From Nostoc sp. S4 (GTDB lineage Bacteria > Cyanobacteriota > Cyanobacteriia > Cyanobacteriales > Nostocaceae): a stretch of 64,000 bases of DNA. The translations under genes were made by a program, and so were the position numbers. The stretch lies in contig JAQYWR010000025.1 in NCBI GenBank assembly GCA_029379225.1, positions 43,587 to 107,586 on the forward strand, given 5' to 3'. The notes beneath the pieces were generated by a model, which made no database searches, was not told the origin of the DNA, and saw only the letters and a program-made list of their open reading frames with translations. Shown piece by piece: positions 28,281 to 38,095 of this stretch; the first letter of the stretch is position 1, and each line of letters begins with the position of its first letter.

Positions 28281-29057
28281 TTAATCCTCTGCCACACCCA
28301 TCAGTTGTTTCATTAAATCCAGGCCTTTCTTGACTCTACGGGAAACAGTTACTACGCTGATACCCAGATGTTCTGCAACTTGTTTTTGTGTTAAATCTTG
28401 CAAAAACACACATTCCAACACATCGCGGGTACGTTTTTCTACCTGAACCAATGCTTGTTGCAAGCGAAGTTGGTCTTCTTGTGCTAGTTGAAAGCTGCGG
28501 TAGTGAGGATCGGGAACTAATTCTCCCAAACAAGTAGAGCCTTCTTCTCCATCTTGGACTGGCACATCTAAACTCAAGGGAGCGCGATTCACCCATGCTA
28601 ATTTAATTTCTTGCCATTCAGTGGCAGAAATTTTTAGCGCTGCTGCTAATTCCGAATCTGTTGGTTGGCGATTATGTGTTTCACGCCAAGAACGTGAAAC
28701 TCCTATTGCTTGCTGTTGTAGTGCTAACCATCTCCGAGGAATTCGGACGGTAACGCCTTTATCTCGCAAATAGTGTTGAATTTCGCCTCGAATATAAGGA
28801 AGAGCATAGGAACTAAAAGCATGTCCCTTGGAAAGTTCAAATCTTTCAATAGCTCTAATTAAACCCAAACATCCAACCTGGAGCAAATCATCATAAGTTT
28901 CATGACATTGATTTGTCCAGTAGTGAGCTTCTTTTCTCACGAGTCCAAAATTGAGTTTTACCAGTTGATTGCGAATATTTTCAGAGCGAGATTGCTGATA
29001 TTCTCGTAACAACTGCCAAATTTCGTGTTTTAGTTCATTGGTGACTGTGGTAGGCAT
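28281..29057 (-). CDS. sigF: RNA polymerase sigma factor SigF (group 3)
   Basis: A 258-residue sigma-70 family factor lacking region 1. Regions 2 (YDDLLQVGCLGLIRAIERFE), 3 (RIPRRWLALQQQAIGVSRSW) and 4 (LTQKQVAEHLGISVVTVSRR) are complete. It matches the cyanobacterial SigF/SigB-type group that controls motility, pilus and stress genes. The ATG at 29057 (MPTTVTNELKHEI) is chosen; the frame stays open 55 codons further upstream but that part is hydrophobic and unlike sigma factors. The nearby putative pilus-type lipoprotein is of interest because SigF controls pili in Synechocystis. Confidence 0.93.
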   Translation of the reverse strand: MPTTVTNELKHEIWQLLREYQQSRSENIRNQLVKLNFGLVRKEAHYWTNQCHETYDDLLQVGCLGLIRAIERFELSKGHAFSSYALPYIRGEIQHYLRDKGVTVRIPRRWLALQQQAIGVSRSWRETHNRQPTDSELAAALKISATEWQEIKLAWVNRAPLSLDVPVQDGEEGSTCLGELVPDPHYRSFQLAQEDQLRLQQALVQVEKRTRDVLECVFLQDLTQKQVAEHLGISVVTVSRRVKKGLDLMKQLMGVAED

Positions 29058-29774
29058 AGCACCGGGTTTATTGAGCAAATAAAGAATTAATAACTGGCGC
29101 TTAAACTCAACTGCGATCGCACACAATATCAAATAAAATATCGTGCTATATGCCCTAGTAAATATATGAAAAATAAAAAATTTTTCTATAAATTTTCCAT
29201 AGGTGACTTGACAATCGAGCAATATTTAAATGGGCAAAATCTGTCGTTATTTAGTTTTTTATCCACAAAGAATTCAAGAGTCGAAAGGGGAGCCAAAGAC
29301 GCTCAAAATTTTGACTTCTGAATTATTATTCAATTAATTTGGTTATTAGCTGTAGTTTTTCTTGAAAAACTACATAGAAATAAAATATATAATTAATTAC
29401 TAAATATCAAACCGAAATTGTACTTAATTTCATTGATTAATACTGAATTTCACTTCTATAAACAAAACGATAATGGTGAGAATTTTATTAAATAAATCAA
29501 AATTGAATTTCCAGTAAAATTACATATAGACTTAAAAAATTCATTTAGGATTCAAAAATTACTAAATAAAAGTTAAAACTTAGTATGTATATTTACGCAA
29601 GTAATAAAAAAAGGGCGTTTTGCCCTTTGCTGTAGTTAATTTATAGCCATTTTGCAAAAACCCACCTACCTCGTAAATAAAAGAAAGTAAGGGATTAACT
29701 CTTGCGACCGAAGCTGATGCTGACTGAATTCTAGTTCTGAATGCTAGCCAGTTACGTAACTCAAGAGAATTTAG
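29058..29774. other. Long AT-rich spacer between psbO and sigF
   Basis: This 717-bp spacer holds the sigF promoter and the psbO terminator (29603-29630). The part from 29230 to 29600 is very AT-rich with no recognised gene or repeat; a small RNA could be missed here. Confidence 0.45.
29603..29630 (-). terminator. Rho-independent terminator of psbO
   Basis: AAAGGGC (29610-29616) and GCCCTTT (29622-29628) form a stem. On the minus strand it is followed by TTTTTTTATTAC, a strong uridine tract. It is located about 145 bp after the psbO stop. Confidence 0.85.
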
Positions 29775-30608
29775 CTATGATTTTGATTCAACCCGACCGT
29801 AAAATATACCGCGAATCTTAACTTCTTTAGGTTCGCCAGCACCTAAATCGGTATCAGATGGCTGTTCGCTGAGGAAAGTACCAGCAATTTCACCACTACC
29901 GCTATCTACCTTAGCTATTTGCAGAGAAATCTTACCATTGAGAATTTCAGCACGCTTGACGTTAGTACGGGTAAGTTCTTCATCATCCGCTTGAGCAGGC
30001 AGAGCCACGGCATTATCATACCCACTAACGACACCACGACCTTTAGGATCTAGGAAGGCAGCACCACGATAGGAAGGAACTTTGAAAGAGCCTTCAAAGT
30101 CGGTGGAAGTATTAATACTGGTCAAATTGGGTTGGGTTTGAGCAACTAAATTTTTGACCGTGAACAGGAAAGGTACTCGCTCACCACCAGGGAGTTGCAC
30201 AGTGATGGCTTGGAAGTCAAGACCATCGGTTTCTACAAAAGTCAGACTATTATCTGAGTTGAATTTCAAGTCGCCTTGTACCTGGTCAATGCTGGAAGTG
30301 TATCTAGTCAACAATTTGCCAGCTACAAATTCAGCTTCTTGCCGTTTATTAGCAGGTTCTTCTTTGATGAAAAAACTAGTTGGTTCCAAGCAAAGTTCTT
30401 TGATGGCATAGGACTGGCTAGAATCAAGGGGAATAGAACCACGGCTTGTTTCTGTTAGTTGAGGGCATTTGTTAGCCAAGCCAGTGCCTCGAATTTGTTC
30501 GTAAGTGAGTACATCCCTACCACTACTAGTGGCAGGAGCATCACTACAAGCTGTTATCAGCCCCAAGCACAAAGCCAAGAATGCGACAATTAAAGCGCGA
30601 TACCTCAT
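29775..30608 (-). CDS. psbO: Photosystem II manganese-stabilizing protein PsbO
   Basis: A 277-residue extrinsic lumenal subunit of photosystem II that stabilises the Mn4CaO5 cluster. Family segments are LTYEQIRGTGLANKCPQL, KELCLEPTSFFIKEEP, GLDFQAITVQLPGGERVPFL, and VSGYDNAVALPAQADDEE; the two conserved cysteines (NKCPQ, KELCLEP) are both present. The signal peptide ends in LGLITAC, a lipobox-like sequence, so the mature N-terminus may be lipid-modified. The ATG at 30608 (MRYRALIV) is preferred over 30626. A clear terminator follows. Confidence 0.97.
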   Translation of the reverse strand: MRYRALIVAFLALCLGLITACSDAPATSSGRDVLTYEQIRGTGLANKCPQLTETSRGSIPLDSSQSYAIKELCLEPTSFFIKEEPANKRQEAEFVAGKLLTRYTSSIDQVQGDLKFNSDNSLTFVETDGLDFQAITVQLPGGERVPFLFTVKNLVAQTQPNLTSINTSTDFEGSFKVPSYRGAAFLDPKGRGVVSGYDNAVALPAQADDEELTRTNVKRAEILNGKISLQIAKVDSGSGEIAGTFLSEQPSDTDLGAGEPKEVKIRGIFYGRVESKS

Positions 30609-31067
30609 GGTCAACCTCAATCTCAAAAATTAATATCTAAGTTGTAAAACTGCATCGAACTGTGTTATGTATGTGACGCCACTACATACAGCCTATGGTT
30701 TGATGGGTAAATCAGCCAGATCATACGATTTTTTTTAACTCAAAATCAAAGTACTCTAGTCTCAACCAAAAATGTTTCTATCACCTCTAGCTCCTGTGAA
30801 GGCTATGCTAAAGCGTACTACGCTGTTTTAGAAGCGATCGCAATTGCTTTTCATAAAGATACAAATCTAGTTATACTCAGCCCTGACCGGGAGTAAAGAG
30901 TAGGGGACATGGGGACACGGTGAATTCAGAAAAAATCTTTAGAAAACCCTACATAAGGTTCCTCTGGTTGGGTAAAGTGACAGCTATTAAATCAGTAGTG
31001 GCAAACTAGGGAAAATTAAAAATCTCCGGTAAATTTGAGTTGAGTTGATTTACACGCGAAGGGTGGG
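30609..31067. other. Promoter-side spacer of psbO
   Basis: The 459-bp divergent spacer between psbO and the 114-aa gene must contain both promoters. No operator could be assigned. A HIP1-type GCGATCGC site lies near 30834. Confidence 0.4.
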
Positions 31068-31412
31068 ATGAACAACAAAACTATTGAATCAGAGAAGTTG
31101 TCCTCAAAACTGCAAGCGATCGCAATTGTGGTACATGATACAGTTGAAAGTTGTCAAGGCGATACTGTAGCTCTGTTGTCTTTGCTACGAGAATTAGAGC
31201 ACTTACACCGAGAAATCCGAGATGGGGTATTTCAACAGAGTTTGCCTGTCAACCGTCGCCAACTCTACTCACTGCTTAAAGATATTGAATCTGAGGGAGG
31301 CTGGCCTTATATTGAGCGGATGAAATTACAAGCTTTTTTAGCGAATTTGCCACAAGAAGACACTCAAGAAAATAACCCTGAGGTTTTGGAGAGCGATCGC
31401 TCTTTTGGTTAA
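31068..31412 (+). CDS. Conserved hypothetical protein, 114 aa
   Basis: A small, acidic, helical protein (SSKLQAIAIVVHDTVES, TVALLSLLRELEHLHREIRD, RQLYSLLKDIESEGGWPYIE). It has no signal peptide or metal motif. GAAGGGTGGG precedes ATG 31068. The family looks cyanobacterial but I cannot name a function. The gene is isolated between psbO and the STAND gene. Confidence 0.65.
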   Translation: MNNKTIESEKLSSKLQAIAIVVHDTVESCQGDTVALLSLLRELEHLHREIRDGVFQQSLPVNRRQLYSLLKDIESEGGWPYIERMKLQAFLANLPQEDTQENNPEVLESDRSFG

Positions 31413-31473
31413 TCGAGTCCAAATCAGTTGCTAAACCAAAAGTCATTGGTCATTTGTTATTGGTCAGTCATTA

Positions 31474-31499
31474 ATTAGGGACTTCCAGAAAATAAATTA
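31474..31499. repeat. Partial copy of the AGGGACTT repeat family
   Basis: These 26 bases match 54909-54934 with one mismatch, and both copies are followed by a C-rich CTCCC/CTGCC stretch. The right end of the element seen at 55012 is missing here. Confidence 0.6.
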
Positions 31500-31577
31500 T
31501 CCCATTTCACGCCCATCAAAACGACTTTCTCTCCCCGTACTCCCTGCTCCCTGCCCTCTGCTCCCTATTTCCTCTAC

Positions 31578-34500
31578 CTACAGTATGCCATCACAAAGAT
31601 GGCGATCGCGCTGTTCAAGATTGTGGTTGTGCTTGAGGTAATCATGTACCCACTGGCAACCACGAACAACTAAATCATCAAGGTCTAAATTCCAAAGAAT
31701 TATTGTGTTGTCATCACTAGCTGATGCTAGTGTTTGACCATCTGGGCTAAAGCTGACGCTTAATACCGGAGCGCGATGCCCATTGAGACTTTTAATTAAT
31801 TTGCCTTCACGGCTCCAGAGTTTCACAGTACCGTCCCAACTGGCAGCGGCGAGTAATTTACCATTAGGACTGAAAGTTACGGCATTGACGCTATCGCTGT
31901 AGCCCTTTAACAAGGTTTTTAGCAATGTACCATCCCGTCGCCAAAGTCTAACGGTGTTGTCCCAGCTGGCAGAAGCCAACAACTCGTCAGTAGGACTAAA
32001 GCTGACACCCAATACCCAGCTGTCATGGGGCGAAAATGTTTTGAGCAAAGTACCGTCTCGCCGCCACAGTTTGACTGTTTGATCGTCACTAGCAGAAGCT
32101 AAAACCTGATTATCAGGGCTGAAATTCACGCTATTCACCCAACCTTGATGCCCTACCAAGGTTTTAAGTAACTTGCCTTGACGATTCCAGAGTTTTACAG
32201 TTTTATCTTTGCTAGCTGATGCCAAAAACTCGCCATCAGGGCTGAAATTCACGCTCATCACACTATCGCTATGTCCGTGGAGAGTCACGATCAAAGTACC
32301 GTCAAGCCGCCAAAGTTTCACAGTTTTGTCATAACTTCCTGAAGCTAGCATTTCACCTTTGGGGTCAAAACTGACACTAGGAACTTTATCTGTGTGCCCC
32401 ACTAAGGTTTTGTAGAGTTTGGTTTTCACCTCGCCACTACTAGTGTCTCTTTGCCAAAGTTTGACAGTGCGATCGCTACTACCAGAAGCTAGCATCTGGC
32501 CATGAGGACTCCAAGCAACGCTCAAAACTCGATCCTGATGTCCTTGAAGAATAGATGGTCTTGGGGCATCTAAACTCCACAATTTCACGTTTTTGTCAAA
32601 ACTCCCCGAAGCCAGCAATTTATTGTTGGGACTGAAAGCTACGCTGGCAACAGCATCGTTGTGTCCTTTGAAGGTTTTCAGTAAGCTGCCAGTAATACTC
32701 CAGAGGTTTATGGTGTTATCTTCACTTCCGGAAGCTAATTTTTTCCCGTCGAAACTAAAGCTTAAACTCCACACTGTGCTGGTATGCTGCTGTAAAGTTT
32801 TGTAAGGAAGAAAGTCAAAACCATTTTTATTGGTGTTTTCTTCGCGCCGCCAAAGTTTCACTGTTTTATCTCGACCTGCGGATGCCAACAGTTTACCGTC
32901 AGGGCTGAAAGTAACTACAGTTACACCCTGCTGATGTCCGTGTAAAGTTGTAACCAAACTGCCATCCCGTCTCCAGATTTTCACTGTTCGATCGTCACTT
33001 GCGGAAGCGATGAACTGACCATCAGGACTGAAACTTACCCAGTTAACCCAGCCGCGATGTCCCCTGAGTATTTTTACTAAGGTACCATCTTTGCGCCAGA
33101 GTTTTATGGTTGCATCCTTACTGCCAGTAGCTAATAATTGGCCATCAGGACTGAAATTAACGCTGTAAACCCAATCTCCATGTGCTTTTAAGCTTTTATA
33201 TGGCTGAGGGTAAAATTCATCTGTAATCGGGTTTTGCCGCCAGATTAGCACTGTTTTATCGAGACTAGCGGAGGCTAGGGTTCGACCATCTGGGCTGAAG
33301 CTGACAGCAGTTACCGCGTCAGTATGACCTTTAAGGGTTTGGAGTAAAGTACCGTTAGGACGCCAAAGTTTCACTGTGCGATCTCGACTCCCTGATGCTA
33401 GCAACTGACCATTTGGACTGAAAGTTACTCCCCAAACAATATCAGTGTGCCCTTCTAAGCGGTTGACCTCAGTTACTCCATAAACTGCTTGTTGGAGGGC
33501 TGTCACTACCCGCATTCGGGTGTCTGGTTGGACAACCTTTGCGTGTTTAAGTCGTCTCCAAGCCCGTAAACTTTCTAATAAGGCATCAAATTCTTTATTA
33601 GAGGCAAATAAAGCTTCGCTAGCAGCGGCGATCGCACTAATTTTCAAGTTGGTTTCACTGCGTTCAGCTCGTAAAGTTTGGCGAACTGCTGCTGTTTTCT
33701 GTAAGTCAGCTTGCCACCATAATGCTGCTATTGTTCCTCCCATGATTGCCAGCACTACGCCTGCTATACGTGCTTCCCTTAACCGCTTTTGCAAAACCAA
33801 ATTGAGTTGCTGTTGACTAAGTTTTTGAGCTACTTCTGCTTTCGTTTTTTCCAGTTTAATTTTTTCTAGTTCGGCGATGATACCATAGTTGTTCTTTTGT
33901 CGAATTGGTTCAACTAAATAATCGTGAACTAATTGGTAGCGATCGCCTAACTCTTCTCTGACTCGCAACACTAACCCCGAACCTACCAATATTTCTAAAA
34001 TCAGTTCCTCAACTATTTCAAAACCTGATATTGTCTCGATATCATGATTATTAACTAATGCAACAGCTAAATCAGCTTTAGTTTTTAATGGTCGCGTGCC
34101 TTTTTCATCGGTTAACTCAAATAATAATTTCCAACTTAATTTTTCGTTTTCCTGACCGCAGTCTTTGATAACTTCCCCAAGCCAGCGTTCTACCAATTTT
34201 GTCCAGCCACCACAAAGCCTATATTGTCCGAGTGTGGTAATATTTTCTATTTCCAGTTGAGCGCCGACTATTTGTAATTCAATTGGGTGTACTTCCTCTA
34301 GTTCTCCTGTCAAATCTTCGACTAATCGATTAATTAATTCATCACTTAGTTCATAATGCGAACGTTGAGTCAGACTATGAATTATCGCTTTGGCATCCTG
34401 GCTAGAAAATTTTCCTAAATAATAACGAATATCTTTATCAAGAATATTTTGATTAATTACTCCTAAATTATATATATTACTACTATTTTTCTGACTCAAT

Positions 34501-36605
34501 CGTTCAAATTCTAATAAATAATGTAAATAATCTTCTCGCAATGAAAGAATAATTTTGACAAATGGAATATTCAGACATTCACTAAAAAATTTATAAAATT
34601 CTATTCTTTGTGTACCAGGGTTACTAACAAAGAAAAACTCTTCAAACTGGTCTAGGATTAGAATTATTGTATGATTGCGCTCAGTTGCTAATCGAATATG
34701 GTCGAGCAGTAGAGTAGGTGTAGAGTTGAGATGAACTGATATTCCAGTGTGTGCCAACGCTTGGTTAATACTGCTTACCAAAACTGTTAGCCAATCAGTA
34801 TAAACAGACAAAACAATAGGTATAGGAATGCGATCGCCAATAGCTTTTCCCCTCAAAGCTGGTACTAAACCAGCTTTCAGAATTGAACTCTTTCCTACAC
34901 CTGATTGTCCATAAATTACTGTAAGTTTGTAGTCAGCACGACTAATTCTTTCAATTAAGCGATTGACATCTTGTTGTCGTCCGGAAGCAGATATTTCTTG
35001 AGCGACTTCCTCAGGAATAAACGGTATTTTTTCAAGTTCTAATGCTGAGTTAATTTTGGAGCGTTGGGGCTGCAATTGACTGGCGCCAATGAAAGCACGA
35101 AAGCCATACTGATGTTCTATTTGAATTTTTTCTTGTTTGAGCTTAAAGGCTTCTGTATAGTTATGACGCTCAAAAAAGTAAAGCGATCGCAATTCTTCTA
35201 AAATCTCTAAATAAAGTGATGGCTGATGTTGTAGCTCACAGACTACTCTTGCCCATTCCAAGCTATTGATTGCTTCTTCCCACTCACCTAAATGCCGCTG
35301 TGTACGTGCTAGTAAGAGAAGATACCAACTTTCTTGTCTTCGGCAAACTTCTGTTGCTGCTTCACAAGTAGAAAGTGCTGTATTCACTAATTCATGAGCC
35401 AGTACCCAATTAGACTCAGAAGCCGCTACATTTGCTAAAAAACCATAATTTCGAGCGATTTGTGCTGGAGTTCCATAAGTTTTATATAGCTCTAATGACT
35501 TTTGAGCTAATTGTTTCAATTCATCCCAAGCTTGTAAACGTTGTAGTATTTCACAAACAGGTGAAATAAATTTAGCAACTAAATCTTCTCTTTCTACCTC
35601 TTCCAATATTTCCAAGCATTGTTTAAACCATAAAAGAGCATGTTGGCAATAGCTACTATTAGTACTATGGTTTAAATCTGCCATCCGGCGGTAACACAGC
35701 CCCAAGTGAAATAATACTATTGCTTGCTTAAGTAAAGATGAGGGAGACGTAGCTTTAGCTTCCCGCAGGGTAGGGCATGAGGGGGACAAGTGTAATTGTT
35801 CGCTGATTTTTCCCACTTTTCCACTTTCCAAATCTGCCACTCTTCTTGTTTCCTGTTGCCACAATGCTAGGCTTTTTTGATAGTTAGCTAAAGCACCATT
35901 AATTTGATCGTTAGCGTATTTGTCTCGCCCCAAGACAAATTCTAAACTTGCTTCTAATCCTGGTGTTAATTTAATTCCATACAAGCGCAGCAAATCATTA
36001 CGCGCTGATTCTATTTCGTGGCGGTGTTGAGATTTGGGATCTAAATCGAGAGAAGCATTAGATAAAAATGTTTCGGCACCTGCTTCTAAAACTTTGGCAA
36101 ATAAAGATTCTGCTTCTTGATGTATTAAAGCAATTAAATCTGTTTTTCCCATTTCAAATTTAATAGTGGTTGCAGCCCAGCTTTTGAAATCAGGGGCTAA
36201 TCTAGAAAGCAATGATGCTACTTCATCTTGTAGCCATAATACTACTGGAAATGGAAAAGTTGCGGCATAGATATCTCGTGCTTGGTTAATACCTGTAAGT
36301 AAGTTTTCCAGGTCGCTAATTGACTCAATACCGAAAACCATAACAGCTGATGGCAAAGAGTCTGTGACAACAACGGGATTATCTAGAAATAGTTCTGAAA
36401 CTATTGTGTTATGTAAAGAAGTAGTTGAGGGATTGAGAACGATTTCTTTGATATTGATGTCTTTGGTGATGGAGCGAATATTTTCTAACATTTGCTCCCG
36501 TAATTGCCCATAATTACACCGAACTAAAATAAGGGCAAATTGACCTTCCGAGAGGGCGATCGCTCTCATCAGTCTTTGCAAAGTATGCTGATTTTCTTTG
36601 GTCAT
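31578..36605 (-). CDS. Giant STAND-type NTPase with TPR-like region and 14 WD40 repeats
   Basis: A 1675-residue multidomain protein. Residues 1-165 look like a NTPase core that has lost its P-loop (FALILVRCNYGQLREQML, VMVFGIES, PVVLWLQDEVASLLSRLAPD). A helical TPR-like region spans about 180-510. A STAND NTPase domain follows, with Walker A IYGQSGVGKSSILKAGLVPAL near 562 and Walker B HTIILILDQFEEFFF near 640. A single transmembrane helix (AGVVLAIMGGTIAALWW) lies near 950. Fourteen WD40 units from about 1065 to the end would make two seven-bladed propellers. The architecture is that of a sensor whose propeller ligand triggers NTPase oligomerisation; no effector domain is recognisable. An AAA ATPase gene lies 158 bp upstream on the same strand. 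Confidence 0.85.
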   Translation of the reverse strand: MTKENQHTLQRLMRAIALSEGQFALILVRCNYGQLREQMLENIRSITKDINIKEIVLNPSTTSLHNTIVSELFLDNPVVVTDSLPSAVMVFGIESISDLENLLTGINQARDIYAATFPFPVVLWLQDEVASLLSRLAPDFKSWAATTIKFEMGKTDLIALIHQEAESLFAKVLEAGAETFLSNASLDLDPKSQHRHEIESARNDLLRLYGIKLTPGLEASLEFVLGRDKYANDQINGALANYQKSLALWQQETRRVADLESGKVGKISEQLHLSPSCPTLREAKATSPSSLLKQAIVLFHLGLCYRRMADLNHSTNSSYCQHALLWFKQCLEILEEVEREDLVAKFISPVCEILQRLQAWDELKQLAQKSLELYKTYGTPAQIARNYGFLANVAASESNWVLAHELVNTALSTCEAATEVCRRQESWYLLLLARTQRHLGEWEEAINSLEWARVVCELQHQPSLYLEILEELRSLYFFERHNYTEAFKLKQEKIQIEHQYGFRAFIGASQLQPQRSKINSALELEKIPFIPEEVAQEISASGRQQDVNRLIERISRADYKLTVIYGQSGVGKSSILKAGLVPALRGKAIGDRIPIPIVLSVYTDWLTVLVSSINQALAHTGISVHLNSTPTLLLDHIRLATERNHTIILILDQFEEFFFVSNPGTQRIEFYKFFSECLNIPFVKIILSLREDYLHYLLEFERLSQKNSSNIYNLGVINQNILDKDIRYYLGKFSSQDAKAIIHSLTQRSHYELSDELINRLVEDLTGELEEVHPIELQIVGAQLEIENITTLGQYRLCGGWTKLVERWLGEVIKDCGQENEKLSWKLLFELTDEKGTRPLKTKADLAVALVNNHDIETISGFEIVEELILEILVGSGLVLRVREELGDRYQLVHDYLVEPIRQKNNYGIIAELEKIKLEKTKAEVAQKLSQQQLNLVLQKRLREARIAGVVLAIMGGTIAALWWQADLQKTAAVRQTLRAERSETNLKISAIAAASEALFASNKEFDALLESLRAWRRLKHAKVVQPDTRMRVVTALQQAVYGVTEVNRLEGHTDIVWGVTFSPNGQLLASGSRDRTVKLWRPNGTLLQTLKGHTDAVTAVSFSPDGRTLASASLDKTVLIWRQNPITDEFYPQPYKSLKAHGDWVYSVNFSPDGQLLATGSKDATIKLWRKDGTLVKILRGHRGWVNWVSFSPDGQFIASASDDRTVKIWRRDGSLVTTLHGHQQGVTVVTFSPDGKLLASAGRDKTVKLWRREENTNKNGFDFLPYKTLQQHTSTVWSLSFSFDGKKLASGSEDNTINLWSITGSLLKTFKGHNDAVASVAFSPNNKLLASGSFDKNVKLWSLDAPRPSILQGHQDRVLSVAWSPHGQMLASGSSDRTVKLWQRDTSSGEVKTKLYKTLVGHTDKVPSVSFDPKGEMLASGSYDKTVKLWRLDGTLIVTLHGHSDSVMSVNFSPDGEFLASASKDKTVKLWNRQGKLLKTLVGHQGWVNSVNFSPDNQVLASASDDQTVKLWRRDGTLLKTFSPHDSWVLGVSFSPTDELLASASWDNTVRLWRRDGTLLKTLLKGYSDSVNAVTFSPNGKLLAAASWDGTVKLWSREGKLIKSLNGHRAPVLSVSFSPDGQTLASASDDNTIILWNLDLDDLVVRGCQWVHDYLKHNHNLEQRDRHLCDGIL
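35736..35792. repeat. Dispersed palindromic repeat embedded in the STAND coding sequence
   Basis: AGGGAGACGTAGCTTTAGCT followed by TCCCGCAGGGTAGGGCATGA resembles a palindromic repeat common in Nostoc spacers. It is read in frame as SCPTLREAKATSPSS between the TPR-like helices of the STAND protein, a stretch unlike the sequence around it. Confidence 0.4.
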
Positions 36606-36763
36606 TTGACATTAGGTATGGGGCATTGGGTATGGGGGGATGAGGAGATGGGGAGACAAGGGGACAAGCACAATAACTCCTCAGTCAACAGTCAACAGTC
36701 AGCACTCCCAATGACCAATGACTAATGACTAATGACTAATCACAATTAACTTACCCAACACAG
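36606..36763. repeat. Nostoc short repeats between the AAA and STAND genes
   Basis: GGGGCATTGGGTATGGGGGG, GTCAACAGTCAACAGTCAG and AATGACTAATGACTAATGACT tandem units fill this spacer. Confidence 0.55.
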
Positions 36764-38095
36764 TTATTTTTCTTGTTGCCAAGCCAAAACTTTTTCTGTT
36801 TCTGCTAAGGCCGGACTGATGCCAAACCATCGCCCTAAAGGATCGCGATATTCAAACAGATACATGCTTCGTAGTAAACTTTGGTAGTCAGACTCGCCTT
36901 TAACTCTCTGCTGTTGCACTACTTCAAACAATAATTCCCATTGGGATTCGTCAATAGCTAATAGCAGATCGTCGCGGTAGTCTTTAATCACAGCTTCTAA
37001 GCAGTCGCTAGAAAAAGGTGGATCTTCCCGTTGCAGGCAGCTATAAAGTAAACCCAATAAGTTACGAATGTGACCGCCACTAACGCGACATAAACGATCC
37101 AAGGTTTGGGAGTTATCGAATAATTCTGTAATTAGTGAGAGTCTTGCATTCAAAGGAACTTCTGGAAAAGCTCTTGCCAAGACTAACTGGCGCACCAGTG
37201 ACATTCCTGGTTCGTAGTCGCTACCATCTCTTTGCCGCACCAGCACCATCGGCAGTACCTTGGGCGCAATCCCTCCCCCCAACCGATTTTTCAGTGTCTC
37301 GTACTCATTAGAAAAAATTAATGTTAGCGGAATTGTGTAAACTAGGTGGCATTTGAGTCGGCGTAACTGTTCGCCTCGGTCGATGAACAGGTACTCTGGT
37401 TGCGATCGCCCGGATGCTAAGGGACGCATATCCACTCGATCCAAGTTATCTACAATCACTACCAACCCTTTTTGACCCCGCAGCTTTAGCTGATTAACAG
37501 CTTTTTCTAAAATTTCTTCGTTAATTGCTTGCAAAATACTGTTGGTGCGTGGTTCTAGATATTGCCTTAGTTGATTACGCAACTGGTTGCTATCTTTGGT
37601 TTTGGCAGTAATTTTGGCAATCCCTAAGGACAACTCTGCTTCTGCTGAAAGCTCTATGGGACTTTGCAAAAAATCCCCTACTTCTTTAAACAAATTGTTA
37701 AAGTAACCAGGTTTGAGTTTGATACCAATCGTTTCTAAACTAACACTGACTTGACGGGCTACACTCAGCAAAATATCGCTGACATCAATATCCGCCATGT
37801 CTAAGTCTTGACTGGACTCAAAATAAACGACATGAAATCCCGCCAATTCTAGTTCTGTTTTTAAGCGTTGCAATTCCGTGGATTTACCACAGCCAATGTG
37901 ACCTGTAAATAACTGGCACGTTGGCTCATCCGGAGAAATACGGCAGATTGTCCGTTGCAATTCTTCAACAATCTTGCAACCGCGTACATCAGCAAAATCT
38001 ATGTAATACTGCCGATCCAGCATGTTACTTACATTTAATGTGTAGCTGGGATTACATGCTTTATAAAAACGTGACAAGTTTAACGTCGTTCTCAT
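36764..38095 (-). CDS. AAA/STAND-like P-loop ATPase
   Basis: A 443-residue soluble ATPase. It has FYKACNPSYTLN near the N-terminus, DRQYYIDFADVRG, Walker A GHIGCGKSTELQRL near 83, and Walker B KGLVVIVDNLDRVDM near 200, followed by sensor-like LVYTIPLTLIF and a helical C-terminal half. ATG 38095 is chosen; upstream the frame stays open through a TYTSTYTSTY repeat to a TTG at 38215, which is not convincing. It lies directly upstream of the giant STAND/WD40 gene and is probably co-transcribed with it. No nuclease or membrane effector is fused to it. Confidence 0.75.
   Translation of the reverse strand: MRTTLNLSRFYKACNPSYTLNVSNMLDRQYYIDFADVRGCKIVEELQRTICRISPDEPTCQLFTGHIGCGKSTELQRLKTELELAGFHVVYFESSQDLDMADIDVSDILLSVARQVSVSLETIGIKLKPGYFNNLFKEVGDFLQSPIELSAEAELSLGIAKITAKTKDSNQLRNQLRQYLEPRTNSILQAINEEILEKAVNQLKLRGQKGLVVIVDNLDRVDMRPLASGRSQPEYLFIDRGEQLRRLKCHLVYTIPLTLIFSNEYETLKNRLGGGIAPKVLPMVLVRQRDGSDYEPGMSLVRQLVLARAFPEVPLNARLSLITELFDNSQTLDRLCRVSGGHIRNLLGLLYSCLQREDPPFSSDCLEAVIKDYRDDLLLAIDESQWELLFEVVQQQRVKGESDYQSLLRSMYLFEYRDPLGRWFGISPALAETEKVLAWQQEK

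Noticed and set aside
29058..29222. 55-codon N-terminal extension of sigF
   Set aside because: Hydrophobic, AT-rich, unlike any sigma factor; ATG 29057 gives the normal group 3 length.
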